Below, in pieces: positions 46,597-55,693 of a DNA stretch of 57,864 nucleotides. Every line of letters starts with the position of its first letter. Position 1 is the first letter of the stretch. The notes under the pieces were generated by a model. The model searched no databases and was not told the origin of the DNA. It worked only from the letters and a program-made list of their open reading frames with translations. Made by a program: the position numbers and the translations under genes. Source of the stretch: CAYVFC01 sp964450715 (GTDB lineage: Bacteria > Myxococcota_A > Polyangia > Polyangiales > JAFGIB01); NCBI GenBank assembly GCA_964450715.1, contig CAYVFC010000039.1:1-57864 (forward strand). The letters are read 5' to 3'.

Positions 46597-48540
46597 ATGA
46601 GGATTGTCCATGGAGTATTTCTGGCGGCCGCAATGGCTGCGCTCGGATGCAAAGGCGATGAAGAGGCCGGCAACGGCAATCCAGAGGACGCCGGGGGTGC
46701 TGCGAGCGGCGGCACCGCGGACGGAGGCACCGGGGGGGGGCCAGCCGGCGGCGGAACCGGGGGCGACATCGATCATAGCGGCGGCGGTGCGGGCGGAGAT
46801 GCCGGCGGCGACCCTGACGCCGCTACGCCGGACACGGGCCCGGCCCTTCCGGGCGAGCTGCTCGCCTGCGATATCACGGCCGAACCCGATCCGTGCGGGA
46901 CCCCGGCAGTCTGCGCGGGCAGACCCTGGTCCGGTTTTTACTGCCGCGAGACGTGCCCGGCAGGCGCCCAGCCGGGCGACACCTGTGGTACGAGCGGCGT
47001 CTGTCTGAGGGCGAGCCCGCAAAACGACGAGGTCATGGTCTGCTTCGAGCTGACCGACTGCGACTACGTGACCGCCGCCGGCTGCGATATCGCGGCCGGT
47101 GAAAGCTGCGTGCTCGTCGAGCTCGATCCCGCTCGACGGGCCTGCGTTCCCTCGGGCGACCTGCGGGCGGGACAGCGCTGCGACGCCAGGGCGAAGAACC
47201 CGTGCGCGCCGGGTACCGCCTGCTTGGGAAGCGATATAGATGACGGCGACGAGGGCGTATGCACGATCCTCTGCCATCCCGGCGACGCGCTGCTGGACAA
47301 CTGCGTCGAGTGCATCGAGTTCTCCTCCGACCTCGGTAGCTGCGCCGAGTGCAGCGTTCTCGAAAACGACTGCGATACCGGCGAGACCTGTTACCCCCTG
47401 AGCGAGGCCCTGGGCGGAATCTGCGTGGAGTTCGGCCCGGGCGGGGTAGACGATCTCTGCACCTACGATCCTTCGGGTAGCTGTGCGGAGGGCCTGATTT
47501 GCGTGGAGATGGACGATCCATCCGGTCCCGATCCGATGGTATGCGTACAGACCTGCGACACCGCCGACCCGGTTTGCGAGAACCCCGACTACTTCTGCAA
47601 CGATATCGGCGTCTACGAATCCGCGTACCCGACCGGCAAGCTGGCGTTGTGCAGGGACTTCGGCGGCCAATTCTGCTCGCCCGATCGCGGCGTCGAGTGT
47701 CCAGCCGGAAACGACTGCCTGGGCGCTGACACGGGCATGGGAGTCTGCATGACGCGCTGCGATCCGACAGACGGCAACACCGCCTGCAGCTATAACTACG
47801 CCTGCCTGCCCACGTCGAACGGCGAGTTTTTCGCCGAGACTTTCCTTTACGGCAGCGGCATCTGCGGAACCGGTTGTACGGACAACTCCGACTGCAGCGG
47901 CGAGACCTGCTTGCTCATCGACGGGCTGGAACAGCCCGGCACCTGCGGGCCCACCTGTAACACCGGCAATCCCGCCTGTGGGGCAGGCTTGACCTGCGTA
48001 CCCACCCCGCAGAACGCCGCGGTGGGGGCCTGCGTGCTCACGGCCGGCGCCTGCGATCCGAGCGCCTCGGACGATACCTGCGATTGGGGATCGACCTGTA
48101 TCTCGGTGGGCGGCTCCACTACCAACGGCTACTGCCTGCCGCACTGCTTCGTCCAGGGCCCGGATCCCTGCAGTCTGTACGGCAACGACTGCATCGAGAA
48201 GACCGATGTGAAGTGGCATACCGGCAACTGCTACGGCAGCGCGATCCCCTGCGATCCGGTCGCCCAGACCGGCTGCGAGACCGGCCAGAATTGCGAGGTT
48301 TTGGCCGGCGGTGCCATCGGAGGCTACGCCTTCATCTGCGGGGAGGCCGGCAACGTGGACGAAAGCGGCGACTGCTCGGGCGACACCAACAAATGCGTGT
48401 CCGACCTGATCTGCGTATCCGACGTCTGCCGTACCCCGTGCGATCCGACCGACGATCAGTGCGCAAACGGAACCTGCGAGGACATCAGCGCCGGCTATTA
48501 CCTTCCAGCCGATACCATCGGCGCCTGTACAACGAGCTAG
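46597..48540 (+). CDS. Large Cys-rich lipoprotein
   Basis: 647 residues. ATG preceded by GGCGAGG; lipobox MAALGC (Cys18). Gly/Asp linker to ~85, then ~560 residues with over 60 cysteines in repeated short units such as CQT-type CDTADPVCENPDYFCND, GTGCTDNSDCSGETCL and CDPSASDDTCDWGSTC, typical of disulfide-rich surface modules of myxobacteria. No enzyme motif was seen. A hairpin element starts 8 bases after the stop and may serve as its terminator. Confidence 0.8.
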   Translation: MRIVHGVFLAAAMAALGCKGDEEAGNGNPEDAGGAASGGTADGGTGGGPAGGGTGGDIDHSGGGAGGDAGGDPDAATPDTGPALPGELLACDITAEPDPCGTPAVCAGRPWSGFYCRETCPAGAQPGDTCGTSGVCLRASPQNDEVMVCFELTDCDYVTAAGCDIAAGESCVLVELDPARRACVPSGDLRAGQRCDARAKNPCAPGTACLGSDIDDGDEGVCTILCHPGDALLDNCVECIEFSSDLGSCAECSVLENDCDTGETCYPLSEALGGICVEFGPGGVDDLCTYDPSGSCAEGLICVEMDDPSGPDPMVCVQTCDTADPVCENPDYFCNDIGVYESAYPTGKLALCRDFGGQFCSPDRGVECPAGNDCLGADTGMGVCMTRCDPTDGNTACSYNYACLPTSNGEFFAETFLYGSGICGTGCTDNSDCSGETCLLIDGLEQPGTCGPTCNTGNPACGAGLTCVPTPQNAAVGACVLTAGACDPSASDDTCDWGSTCISVGGSTTNGYCLPHCFVQGPDPCSLYGNDCIEKTDVKWHTGNCYGSAIPCDPVAQTGCETGQNCEVLAGGAIGGYAFICGEAGNVDESGDCSGDTNKCVSDLICVSDVCRTPCDPTDDQCANGTCEDISAGYYLPADTIGACTTS

Positions 48541-48547
48541 AGGGCAG

Positions 48548-48643
48548 AGAGGGACGTTGCTACATTATTTACATTAATTTGCCGACGGGCCCCGTCGCGT
48601 TTCCGAGAGCGAAATACTGTAAATAATGTAGCAACGTCCCTCT
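48548..48643. repeat. Hairpin element, copy A (26-bp perfect arms)
   Basis: Arms 48548-48573 and 48618-48643 (start AGAGGGACGTTGCTACATTA) are exact complements. The loop contains a small inner stem CGACGG/CCGTCG. Two more copies are at 52082-52173 and ~52190-52283. The long stem right after a stop codon could end transcription. Confidence 0.85.
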
Positions 48644-49075
48644 ATTTTCTCCATCTCGGTAGGGGCGCCTCCGTCTCAGAGCAGTTTTCTACAAGGTTTT
48701 TGTCGAAACCACGCAACCTCCTCCGCGACTGGCCGATAACGGGGGCATGAGCCATTCCCGAATGTCGGTCCCTGGCGTTTCTCACCGGGCTACCCGCTCC
48801 ACGCGTGATGGGTCCAGTTCCGTTGTCGTCCGACAGGGTCGTCAACGACGTCTTCGAATACCGCCTGTTTTGGGCCCCTCAACGACGCTTCCGCCTTCCC
48901 GATCTGCTTCCGCGCCTCGGACCACTCTGTCGTCCGATCTACCGGCCCTTCGGAAACGGAAGACGGAAGTGAACGGTTCGACATTTCCTTTGCCTGCCGC
49001 CTTCTCCGGCAGGCATACGATTACCTTCTTTCAACATACAGCATTGCGCATATACGAATGAAAGGACGAATAGTG
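48644..49075. other. Gap without a recognisable gene
   Basis: Small minus-strand open frames here (48642-48984) show no family features. A GC-rich hairpin GCCTGCCG/CGGCAGGC lies near 48992-49014, 60 bases before the next gene. Nothing else is supported. Confidence 0.3.
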
Positions 49076-50056
49076 ATGATACAGACAACGATTGTGTTGG
49101 CAATTCTAGCAATTATAGGTCTACACGGCTGCTCCGAGGACTGTGGCTGTGATCAACTGCAAGACGAGGGCAGCGCTGTATGCGACTGGTTCGGCGACGC
49201 CGAAGGCAACGGGATGACCACCGAAGATACCAGTTTTCCGACTACCGAGTCGGACTTGCAGGAGCCCAGCTTCGAAGCGTTTGAAGTACCCATCGATCAG
49301 CAAATCACCGTGGGAGCGTTCGTGCTCGACCTGCAAGACGCTCTGTTTAACCCAGGAGCGAGCACCCACGATCCTTACGCGTATGTAGAGGTTTCCTTCC
49401 AAGCGCACAATGCTTCAGAGAATGTGGCCATGCCGCTCGTGCCCCTCGAGGGCGACGGGTTGGTGCTCGACGCCGCCGGAAATTACTACTTCGGCAGGGT
49501 GGCCACTCAAGAGGTCCCCGGGCTTCGGGACGGTGTCGGGACGGTTAGCTGGGCAATCTGGGACGAACTGACCGAAAATGATCTGCGAAACGCTGTAATC
49601 ACGTTCGGCGAAGCCGGCCATAACCAGGCTGTGCTGCCGCTTTCTGACCTGACCGCCCTTATCAACCATGCGGATCAGGAGCTGGAAACGCAGTTTCTCG
49701 TTAAGGGCTATCGTTCCACGACCCTGGATCTTCCGATCGCTCGCGTTCAATACAACTTGCGAGGAAACAACGTGCCGCTTCCGGTTGGAACTGCCATTTT
49801 GGTGCTGGAAGGCTTCATCAGCGCCGATCCCGACATGCGCGGAGCCGGCCAAGTTTGGAGTGAGGAGGACGTATTCCTCACGCGACCCGACGGTATTTCG
49901 GTTGCGCCCAAGTTGTTGAACGAGGCGGTCCACCCGGGAGACCGCGAAGAGCTTACGCTCATCTTCGACCTCGTCATGCCCGTGGCCGGCACCTACATTC
50001 TTGGCGTCGTGGACCAGGATCTACTCGACGAGACCCAAGCGTTCGTCATTCCCTAG
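49076..50056 (+). CDS. Small lipoprotein of unknown function
   Basis: 326 residues from the ATG at 49076, chosen because AAAGGA lies nine bases upstream; an ATG at 49058 has no ribosome site. Lipobox GLHGC, then DCGCD. There is no Gly-rich linker, unlike most other lipoproteins here. A beta-rich domain follows (ITVGAFVLDLQDALFNPGAS, YAYVEVSFQAHNASENVAMP), resembling the pattern of ligand-binding immunoglobulin-like (DUF4352-type) domains. Slightly AT-richer than its neighbours. First of three small exported genes between hairpin copies A and B. Confidence 0.7.
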   Translation: MIQTTIVLAILAIIGLHGCSEDCGCDQLQDEGSAVCDWFGDAEGNGMTTEDTSFPTTESDLQEPSFEAFEVPIDQQITVGAFVLDLQDALFNPGASTHDPYAYVEVSFQAHNASENVAMPLVPLEGDGLVLDAAGNYYFGRVATQEVPGLRDGVGTVSWAIWDELTENDLRNAVITFGEAGHNQAVLPLSDLTALINHADQELETQFLVKGYRSTTLDLPIARVQYNLRGNNVPLPVGTAILVLEGFISADPDMRGAGQVWSEEDVFLTRPDGISVAPKLLNEAVHPGDREELTLIFDLVMPVAGTYILGVVDQDLLDETQAFVIP

Positions 50057-50085
50057 CGTTCTGTTCCAGCGCCATTAGAGGATTT

Positions 50086-50661
50086 ATGCAATCGACAATG
50101 CGAAACGAAACCGGGACTTGTCGTTTCTCCACCCCTCGCGGTTCCATCGCTGGAGCCCTGCTGGCGGTGCTTATTGCCTTCAGCGGCAGTTGCGGCGACG
50201 ACGCCTCCAAGAGAGAAGACCCGAGCGACTCAGAAGACCGTAGACCCGTGGACAGAAGCCTTGCCGAGCTACTGGGGCCCGATACGGACGGCAACGGTGT
50301 TCGCGACGATATCGATCAGTACATCGAAGAAGAGCTCGCCGGAGAAGCATTGGCGCAAAAGGCGGCCCGCCAATACGCCAAAGCGCTGCGAGACCAGCTC
50401 GGCGCTCCGGACACCGAGTACCACGCCGTGCAGTCCGCCAATCGGGCATTTCGCGGTATCGATTGCATGGAGTTCGTACTGGGACATAAGCGCAACGACG
50501 TAGTTGGCAGGGAGATCTTCGCGCGCTCGTTCAACACACGCGAGCGTTCGCGAAAGCATCTCGGGCGAGGTCGGCACTTGGGCGGCAGAACCTTCGCACT
50601 GACTCCCAAAAACCGGCTCGCCGCTACCTGCCAGTTCGACACCCGCGGGCTCGAGAACTGA
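50086..50661 (+). CDS. Small lipoprotein with calcium-binding-like DxDGNG motif
   Basis: 191 residues; AGAGGA precedes the ATG. Lipobox-like FSGSC (Cys36) and an acidic stretch. The motif DTDGNGVRDDID at ~67-78 is of the type-3/EF-hand-like calcium loop kind. The rest is helical and charged (EELAGEALAQKAARQYAKAL). No family recognised. 29 bases after the previous gene and 35 before the next; probably one transcript. Confidence 0.6.
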   Translation: MQSTMRNETGTCRFSTPRGSIAGALLAVLIAFSGSCGDDASKREDPSDSEDRRPVDRSLAELLGPDTDGNGVRDDIDQYIEEELAGEALAQKAARQYAKALRDQLGAPDTEYHAVQSANRAFRGIDCMEFVLGHKRNDVVGREIFARSFNTRERSRKHLGRGRHLGGRTFALTPKNRLAATCQFDTRGLEN

Positions 50662-50696
50662 CCTTTTCTTGTCGCGGGGTCTACGTCGCTATCGGC

Positions 50697-51986
50697 ATGG
50701 CCCTGGTGTTCGGGGAAGGCGTCGCCCTGGCGCAGCCCTCGTCGTGCACGGAAGACCGACACACGACCATCGTTTTCGGAAACGGTATGTTCAACGACGA
50801 GGAGGACGCATATCGATCGCTGTACGCACTCGAGCTGCTGCTCCTGGAGAGGATTGCACTCGGGGACATGGAGGGAAGCTGGTCGTTCGAGCTCGCGTAC
50901 AACGAAAACGAAAGGTGGTTCGAGCAACTTATCGAGGTCGCCGAACAACGAATCGGTGCCGACTGGGCGCGCTTCTGGCGATCCCTGTCCGGGATCGAGA
51001 TCATGCCGGATTGGATGCAGGAAGCATTGGAGGACTTGGCGACAGAGGCCGACCTGTCTGCATTCGTAAACGACGAAGACCTTTTCAGGCACCTTGCGCG
51101 TTACACGGAGTTGGTAGCCATTCAAGGGTCGAAGGTGGTATTGGTGGCGCATTCGCAAGGTAACTTTTATGCAAATGCGGCGGAATTACATTTACGCGAG
51201 GTAGACACTTCATTTGACATGTCGGCCATCGGGTTCGTAGGCGTCGCTACCCCGGCGGACCGTACACCTACCGCGGATTCGCCCTACACGACGTTCGAAC
51301 AAGACAGGATCATAGCGGCGGTGCGCCTGCTGTTCCCCGCAACGCTGGAGGGCAACGTGAGTACGGGCGGTGAAGACGTCGACACGCTGGCGCACGGCCT
51401 CACGACCGCGTATCTGATTGTGCCGACTTCCAGGGAAAAGATCATCTCCGACGTATTCGAAGTGCAATCGGGTCTGTCACAGCCGGCGCTGCAACCGGAT
51501 CCTCCGGGGCCGGTTCTAGCGGAAAACTGCAGCGACGAGCAGAGTGGGGGCAGCGCGAACCTTCCGCTGTGCACGGATCAGACCTTCGCCGGAACCTGCG
51601 TCGAGGGATTCTTCGGCCCCTGCTGGGATCCCGAGGGAAGCTGTGAAGCCGACCTGGATATCCTCGGCTCGTCGAGCATGACGTGGTCGAACGGTGCCCG
51701 GACCGAGATGATCGCCGACCTGTCCGATCTCGAAGCGCCAACCCAACAGGTAACCATCATCGGCTCGTCCGGAGAGGTCTGCGGCACTGGCCATGGCAAC
51801 GCACCCGGAGAGCCGACCTGCATTGGCTACGCGGAATACAGTACAAACGGCAAGACGTTGAGCTACTGCATCGACGAGTCGGGCAGCATGATCGTGACCT
51901 GTCCCGACGGCACCGGATTCACAACCCTTGCGACGGCGGACTGTATGTTCGGCCCTGGCGCAAGCGTATGCTGGATCGAGCTCTGA
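50697..51986 (+). CDS. Exported alpha/beta-hydrolase-like protein
   Basis: 429 residues from the ATG at 50697. The frame is open upstream and the visible signal (FGEGVALAQPSS) is short, so a non-ATG start near 50658 is possible. The hydrolase part carries VVLVAHSQGNFYANAAELHL with a Ser in HSQGN, preceded by FGNGMFNDEEDAYRSLYALE. The C-terminal ~150 residues hold paired cysteines (CVEGFFGPCWDPEGSC). A lipase/esterase-like fold is likely; the substrate is not known. Confidence 0.7.
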   Translation: MALVFGEGVALAQPSSCTEDRHTTIVFGNGMFNDEEDAYRSLYALELLLLERIALGDMEGSWSFELAYNENERWFEQLIEVAEQRIGADWARFWRSLSGIEIMPDWMQEALEDLATEADLSAFVNDEDLFRHLARYTELVAIQGSKVVLVAHSQGNFYANAAELHLREVDTSFDMSAIGFVGVATPADRTPTADSPYTTFEQDRIIAAVRLLFPATLEGNVSTGGEDVDTLAHGLTTAYLIVPTSREKIISDVFEVQSGLSQPALQPDPPGPVLAENCSDEQSGGSANLPLCTDQTFAGTCVEGFFGPCWDPEGSCEADLDILGSSSMTWSNGARTEMIADLSDLEAPTQQVTIIGSSGEVCGTGHGNAPGEPTCIGYAEYSTNGKTLSYCIDESGSMIVTCPDGTGFTTLATADCMFGPGASVCWIEL

Positions 51987-52081
51987 TTCACCTGCCTCCC
52001 TCCACAATGCCTATCTAGCTCGCTGGAGTTTTCCAGTGACGGCTACGGAGAGCCGAAAGCACGGAGCCCCTAGGGGCAGAA

Positions 52082-52173
52082 GGGGACGTTGCTACATTAT
52101 TTACATTATTTTGCCGACGGACCCCGTCGCGTTTCCGAGAGCGAAATACTGTAAATAATGTAGCAACGTCCCC
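52082..52173. repeat. Hairpin element, copy B
   Basis: Arms of 24 bases, 52082-52105 and 52150-52173, exact complements. Same loop as copy A except for a few changes. A perfect 12-bp palindrome GCCCCTAGGGGC lies just before (52066-52077). Confidence 0.85.
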
Positions 52174-52283
52174 CTATTCTTCCTTTACGTCCCCCTATTC
52201 TTCCTTTACATTATTTTGCCGACGGACCCCGTCGCGTTTCCGAGAGCGAAGTACTGTAAATAATGTAGCAACGTCCCCCTATT
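52174..52283. repeat. Hairpin element, copy C (left arm truncated) with duplicated junction
   Basis: The segment CCCCCTATTCTTCCTTTAC occurs twice in a row (52171-52189 and 52192-52210); the second runs into the loop and right arm of a third element (TTACATTATTTTGCC to 52283). Copy C lacks most of its left arm, so it looks like a slipped or partial duplication of copy B. It lies between convergent genes and may stop transcription from both sides. Confidence 0.7.
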
Positions 52284-52313
52284 CTTCTCCCTATTCCGCA
52301 AACAATATCTTCA

Positions 52314-53915
52314 CTACAGGAACGGGTGGCCCGTGGGGGCGGCCGAGGTGTAAGTCGGAAGCCATTCGAAATAGGCTTGCGATCCCTCATGCGAGCCCAG
52401 GGTGCACCCGGCCGGAGGTGTCGTTCTTAGATCGACGAGGTGATCGGCCAGAAAGCCGACGAGGAACGAGACGTTGCCCTGGTTGTCTATGGCGTTCTTG
52501 ACCGCATTGCCGAAGCCCGCCGTGGTCCCGTTGAACAGGTCGTCATAACCGCCCGGTGGATTGGGAATCCACATCATTTCCGTGATCATCATCGGCCACA
52601 GGTCCGCGGCGGGCTTGTAGTTCGAGTTCCACAGGTTTTGCACCGCCGTGGCATCGTCGTGCACACCGCCGTACGCCGGGTAATAGTGGGCCGCGACCCC
52701 GATGTTTGAGCCGGAGATGGGATACTCCGCCCAGCCCATGGGTTCACCCTGCCACCCGAGGGTCGGAAGCCAGATGACGTTGTCCGCGCCGGTGTTCCGG
52801 ACGGTATCCACGACCGGCTGCATCCAGTTCTTCAAGGCTTGCCAGAAGGGCGCGCTGCCGAAGCCCCAGTCGTTGGCGCCGAAGCTGGTCTCGATGGCGA
52901 CCGGCTCGTTCATTAGCTCGAACATGACGTTGTCCACGCTCTTGATGCCCGGAGCGTTGGCGACTGCCTCCCAGAAGGCGATCATGCGCTGCTGGGTTCC
53001 CTGCCCCATGTTCCGGCTGCTGTCGCCACCGACGTTGACGACCATCGGTCCCGTCGCGCTCAGCACCAGGTAGAGGCCGCGCGACCGGAGGTGATCGACG
53101 TAGGGAACGAGGAAGTTGTTGATCCAGCCGTCGAACTGGCCGGAATCGACCAGCCCCTGTTCGCTCGTCCAGCCGCCGACCGAGTCGGTATTGACCCGCA
53201 CGAACGTGGCATACCATCCGTGGCTCCGCCCGTATTTCGGACTGGGGTCGCTCATGACGGTCGCCGCGGCCTTCATGAAGTTCAACAGACCGGCGACGTT
53301 GGCGGGTTCGTTCCAGTCCGTCGGATCGCTGTATCGGTTCCCCTCGCCGTTGAACCAGCTCGCCGTGGGCTGCATCCATCCATGGAGAAGCACGTTTTTA
53401 TTGCTGGTATCCTGGAGGAAAGCTCCCGACACGTGCAGCTTGTCAGTCTCGGACCCGGTTGTGCCTCCAGCGTCAGAACCTCCGGTTCCGCCATCGCCCG
53501 CCGTACCGCCAACGCCGCCCGTGTCGCCATCCACGCCTGCGGCGGAACCGCCCGTGCCGCCCGTGCCGCCCGAACCGCCCGAACCGCCCAAACCGTCTGA
53601 GCTGCACTCGCAGGGGTCAAACGCCGTCCCGCTCGCGTTGCAGGTACTGAAGCCGGTTGTTCCATCGGCACAGCCGCACGTCTGGGTTTCCCCGGGAGTG
53701 CATCCGACGGGAGCGGTTCCACCGGTCGAGAAGCCGCCGCTGACTCCGGCCGCCATGGCGTTGCCGGCCCCTCCGTTCCCGCTCGCTCCACCGGTGCCCG
53801 GCCAGGTCCCGCCACCCGCGCCTCCGCCCGATAGCGGATCCTTACCGTCAACCTCGCTGCACGCAACCCACAGGCAAAGCGCCAGCGATAGCAGGACGGA
53901 CAGCTTGAACGTCAT
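52314..53915 (-). CDS. GH5-like glycanase, lipoprotein
   Basis: 533 residues. ATG at 53915 with AAGGGGA upstream; signal ending LWVAC (Cys19). A short Cys module (GCTPGETQTCGCADG, then CNASGTAFDPCEC) sits in the linker, followed by Gly-rich sequence to ~155. The catalytic (beta/alpha)8 domain has the acid/base Glu337 in MFELMNEPVAIE and the nucleophile Glu446 in MMITEMMW, plus LLHGWMQPTASWFN at the start. GH5 includes cellulases and mannanases; the substrate cannot be told. Divergent from the esterase gene. Confidence 0.88.
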   Translation of the reverse strand: MTFKLSVLLSLALCLWVACSEVDGKDPLSGGGAGGGTWPGTGGASGNGGAGNAMAAGVSGGFSTGGTAPVGCTPGETQTCGCADGTTGFSTCNASGTAFDPCECSSDGLGGSGGSGGTGGTGGSAAGVDGDTGGVGGTAGDGGTGGSDAGGTTGSETDKLHVSGAFLQDTSNKNVLLHGWMQPTASWFNGEGNRYSDPTDWNEPANVAGLLNFMKAAATVMSDPSPKYGRSHGWYATFVRVNTDSVGGWTSEQGLVDSGQFDGWINNFLVPYVDHLRSRGLYLVLSATGPMVVNVGGDSSRNMGQGTQQRMIAFWEAVANAPGIKSVDNVMFELMNEPVAIETSFGANDWGFGSAPFWQALKNWMQPVVDTVRNTGADNVIWLPTLGWQGEPMGWAEYPISGSNIGVAAHYYPAYGGVHDDATAVQNLWNSNYKPAADLWPMMITEMMWIPNPPGGYDDLFNGTTAGFGNAVKNAIDNQGNVSFLVGFLADHLVDLRTTPPAGCTLGSHEGSQAYFEWLPTYTSAAPTGHPFL

Positions 53916-54071
53916 GCGTTCCCCTTTGAAGCCAGTCTTCATAAACGCCACTCCATCCAACACCCCGAACCCAACGCAGATACTCGCATCAGTAATTCGC
54001 ATACCACAATAAAACCGGCATACGTTTCGCCCGTCCCGCCATATTCTTTCCTGGACGCGACAACCCGACGA

Positions 54072-54118
54072 CGTACCAAGTTTTATTTATTTATACTTAC
54101 GATTCCGTAATTGGTACG
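54072..54118. promoter_or_regulatory. Inverted repeat CGTACCAA...TTGGTACG in divergent promoter region
   Basis: Perfect 8-bp arms (54072-54079, 54111-54118) around a 31-base AT-rich core that includes TATACT (54092-54097, plus strand) and TATAAA (minus). It lies between the GH5 gene (start 53915) and the esterase (start 54360), so it is a candidate operator/promoter core for both. The rest of the 444-base gap shows no gene. Confidence 0.45.
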
Positions 54119-54359
54119 AGTATTCGAAGCCCTTTCTGCTCACGGTAACGAGTTGATGGAGGGAGGACATTTTTCTCCCCCCGGCGAGGAATATTTTATA
54201 CGGCAGGGGAGAATAGACTCACCTTATCGGCTGCGGCCGCGCGTGGCATCGATGTTTCTGACCATGATCGCGTCGAGAGATTCGTTTTTCTATCGGCGCT
54301 CATCTTGGGTCTCGCTCTACCGGCCTGCCTTCGCTCGCAGGAAAGAGTTGAGGTGTAAT

Positions 54360-55667
54360 GTGAATTTCTATCGGATTCTGGGTCTCAACGTATTCCTCGC
54401 CGCTACATTGCTCCCCGCAAGCGCGTTCTCGCAGACGTGGACTGACTTTCAGGTCGGCGCCCTGACGCGAAAGGCTTTCGTCTACGTCCCGACTGGCATC
54501 GACCACCCGCCCTTGCTCATCTCCCTGCATGGAATGGGCATCGGGGCCGGATGGCATCAGGGCGGAATGATGAAGTTCGAGCCGATAGCGGACCGGGAAA
54601 AATTCATCGTCGTATACCCTGAGGCGGACCAGGATTTGCGGTGGGACCTCATGGGCACGCATGACATCGATTTCGTGCTGGCGATCATCGATGAGATGTC
54701 GAGGCTCTACGACATCGATCGCAACCGCGTCTATGCCTCGGGCTTCTCCATGGGAGGGATGTTTTCCTACACCCTGGCCTGCAAGATACCGGACGTGATC
54801 GCGGCGATCGCCCCGGGCAACGGATACCCCCTCGGCGGCGAGTTCGGCTGCGTGAATACCCGCTCCGTGCCCATCTTCCACATGCACGGTACGGCCGACG
54901 ACTTCGTCCCCTACAGCGGCATCCACGCGTTCCTGAACACGAAAGTAGCCGCGTACGGCTGCCCGACAACCCCGGTCAGGACCGAGCCCTACCCCCCCTC
55001 TAATCCGGTCTCCAAGTCGTTCAAGGAGTACTGGGGCCCTTGCACCAGCGCCAACGGTCAGACGAGCGAGATAATCCTGATCTCCGTCGCCGGCATGATC
55101 CACGACTGGGCAACCGCGGGTAAGGCGAACGAGAACGAGGACCCCGAGTTCACCGGCAAGCCGTTCGACATCGACGGTAGCGAGGAAGCCTGGGCCTTCT
55201 TGAAAACCCATTCGCTGAACGAGTCGGCCTCGGGAACCGGCGTTACCGCAGGCTCCGGCGGCACAGGTGACGTATTCGACGGGGGCGTCACCGATGGCGG
55301 TAACGCGAACGGCGGTATCATCGACGCGGGAAGCACCGGAGGCGCGATACCGACGGGCGGCAGCGGAGGAACCGTGCTGACGGGCGGCTCCGGCGGCGTT
55401 GGCGGCACCGGCTACGGAGACGCGGGCGGCGGCGGCATGGGAGGTGGAGCTGCGACAGGAGAATCCGCACCTTTCGCCGGGACGGCCGGAGCCGCCGGCA
55501 TGATACCCGTTGCCGCAACGGGTGGCAGCACCGGAAGCGCCGGGGGCGAAGGCTGCGGCTGCCGGATTGCACCGGTCGAGGATGGCGGATGCGCCAAGCT
55601 ACTCTTCTTGCTCGGCCTCTCCGTGCTGGCGGTGCGGCACCGACGCCCACGCCGGTATCCTCGATAA
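54360..55667 (+). CDS. CE1/PHB-depolymerase-like esterase with MYXO-CTERM-type tail
   Basis: 435 residues; GTG start at 54360 with GAGG ~7 bases upstream gives a clean signal peptide (LNVFLAATLLPASAFS). The esterase domain matches the LpqC/feruloyl-esterase family: PLLISLHGMG, VVYPEADQ, nucleophile Ser130 in ASGFSMGGMFSY, Asp180 in MHGTADDFVPY, and His248 in MIHDWA. After ~residue 285 comes a Gly/Ala/Thr linker, then CGCR, a hydrophobic stretch LLFLLGLSVLAV and RHRRPRR, like the MYXO-CTERM sorting signal. Releases ester-linked groups from xylan or cleaves a polyester; which is unknown. Confidence 0.9.
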   Translation: MNFYRILGLNVFLAATLLPASAFSQTWTDFQVGALTRKAFVYVPTGIDHPPLLISLHGMGIGAGWHQGGMMKFEPIADREKFIVVYPEADQDLRWDLMGTHDIDFVLAIIDEMSRLYDIDRNRVYASGFSMGGMFSYTLACKIPDVIAAIAPGNGYPLGGEFGCVNTRSVPIFHMHGTADDFVPYSGIHAFLNTKVAAYGCPTTPVRTEPYPPSNPVSKSFKEYWGPCTSANGQTSEIILISVAGMIHDWATAGKANENEDPEFTGKPFDIDGSEEAWAFLKTHSLNESASGTGVTAGSGGTGDVFDGGVTDGGNANGGIIDAGSTGGAIPTGGSGGTVLTGGSGGVGGTGYGDAGGGGMGGGAATGESAPFAGTAGAAGMIPVAATGGSTGSAGGEGCGCRIAPVEDGGCAKLLFLLGLSVLAVRHRRPRRYPR

Positions 55668-55693
55668 GCCAACTAGCGAACCCGCAATACCAT

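Noticed and set aside
46438..48219. 593-residue minus-strand open frame over the Cys-rich lipoprotein
   Set aside because: Low-complexity Ala/Gly/Arg translation typical of a shadow; the plus strand has signal, lipobox and ribosome site.
48642..48984. Minus-strand small open frames between two lipoprotein genes
   Set aside because: No family features, no ribosome site and frame shifts would be needed to link them.
50669..51163. 164-residue Arg-rich open frame overlapping the HSQGN hydrolase gene
   Set aside because: Shadow in another frame; no signal or motif.
48548..52283. Composite transposon bounded by the hairpin copies
   Set aside because: No transposase or target duplication in the interval; the copies are short non-coding elements.
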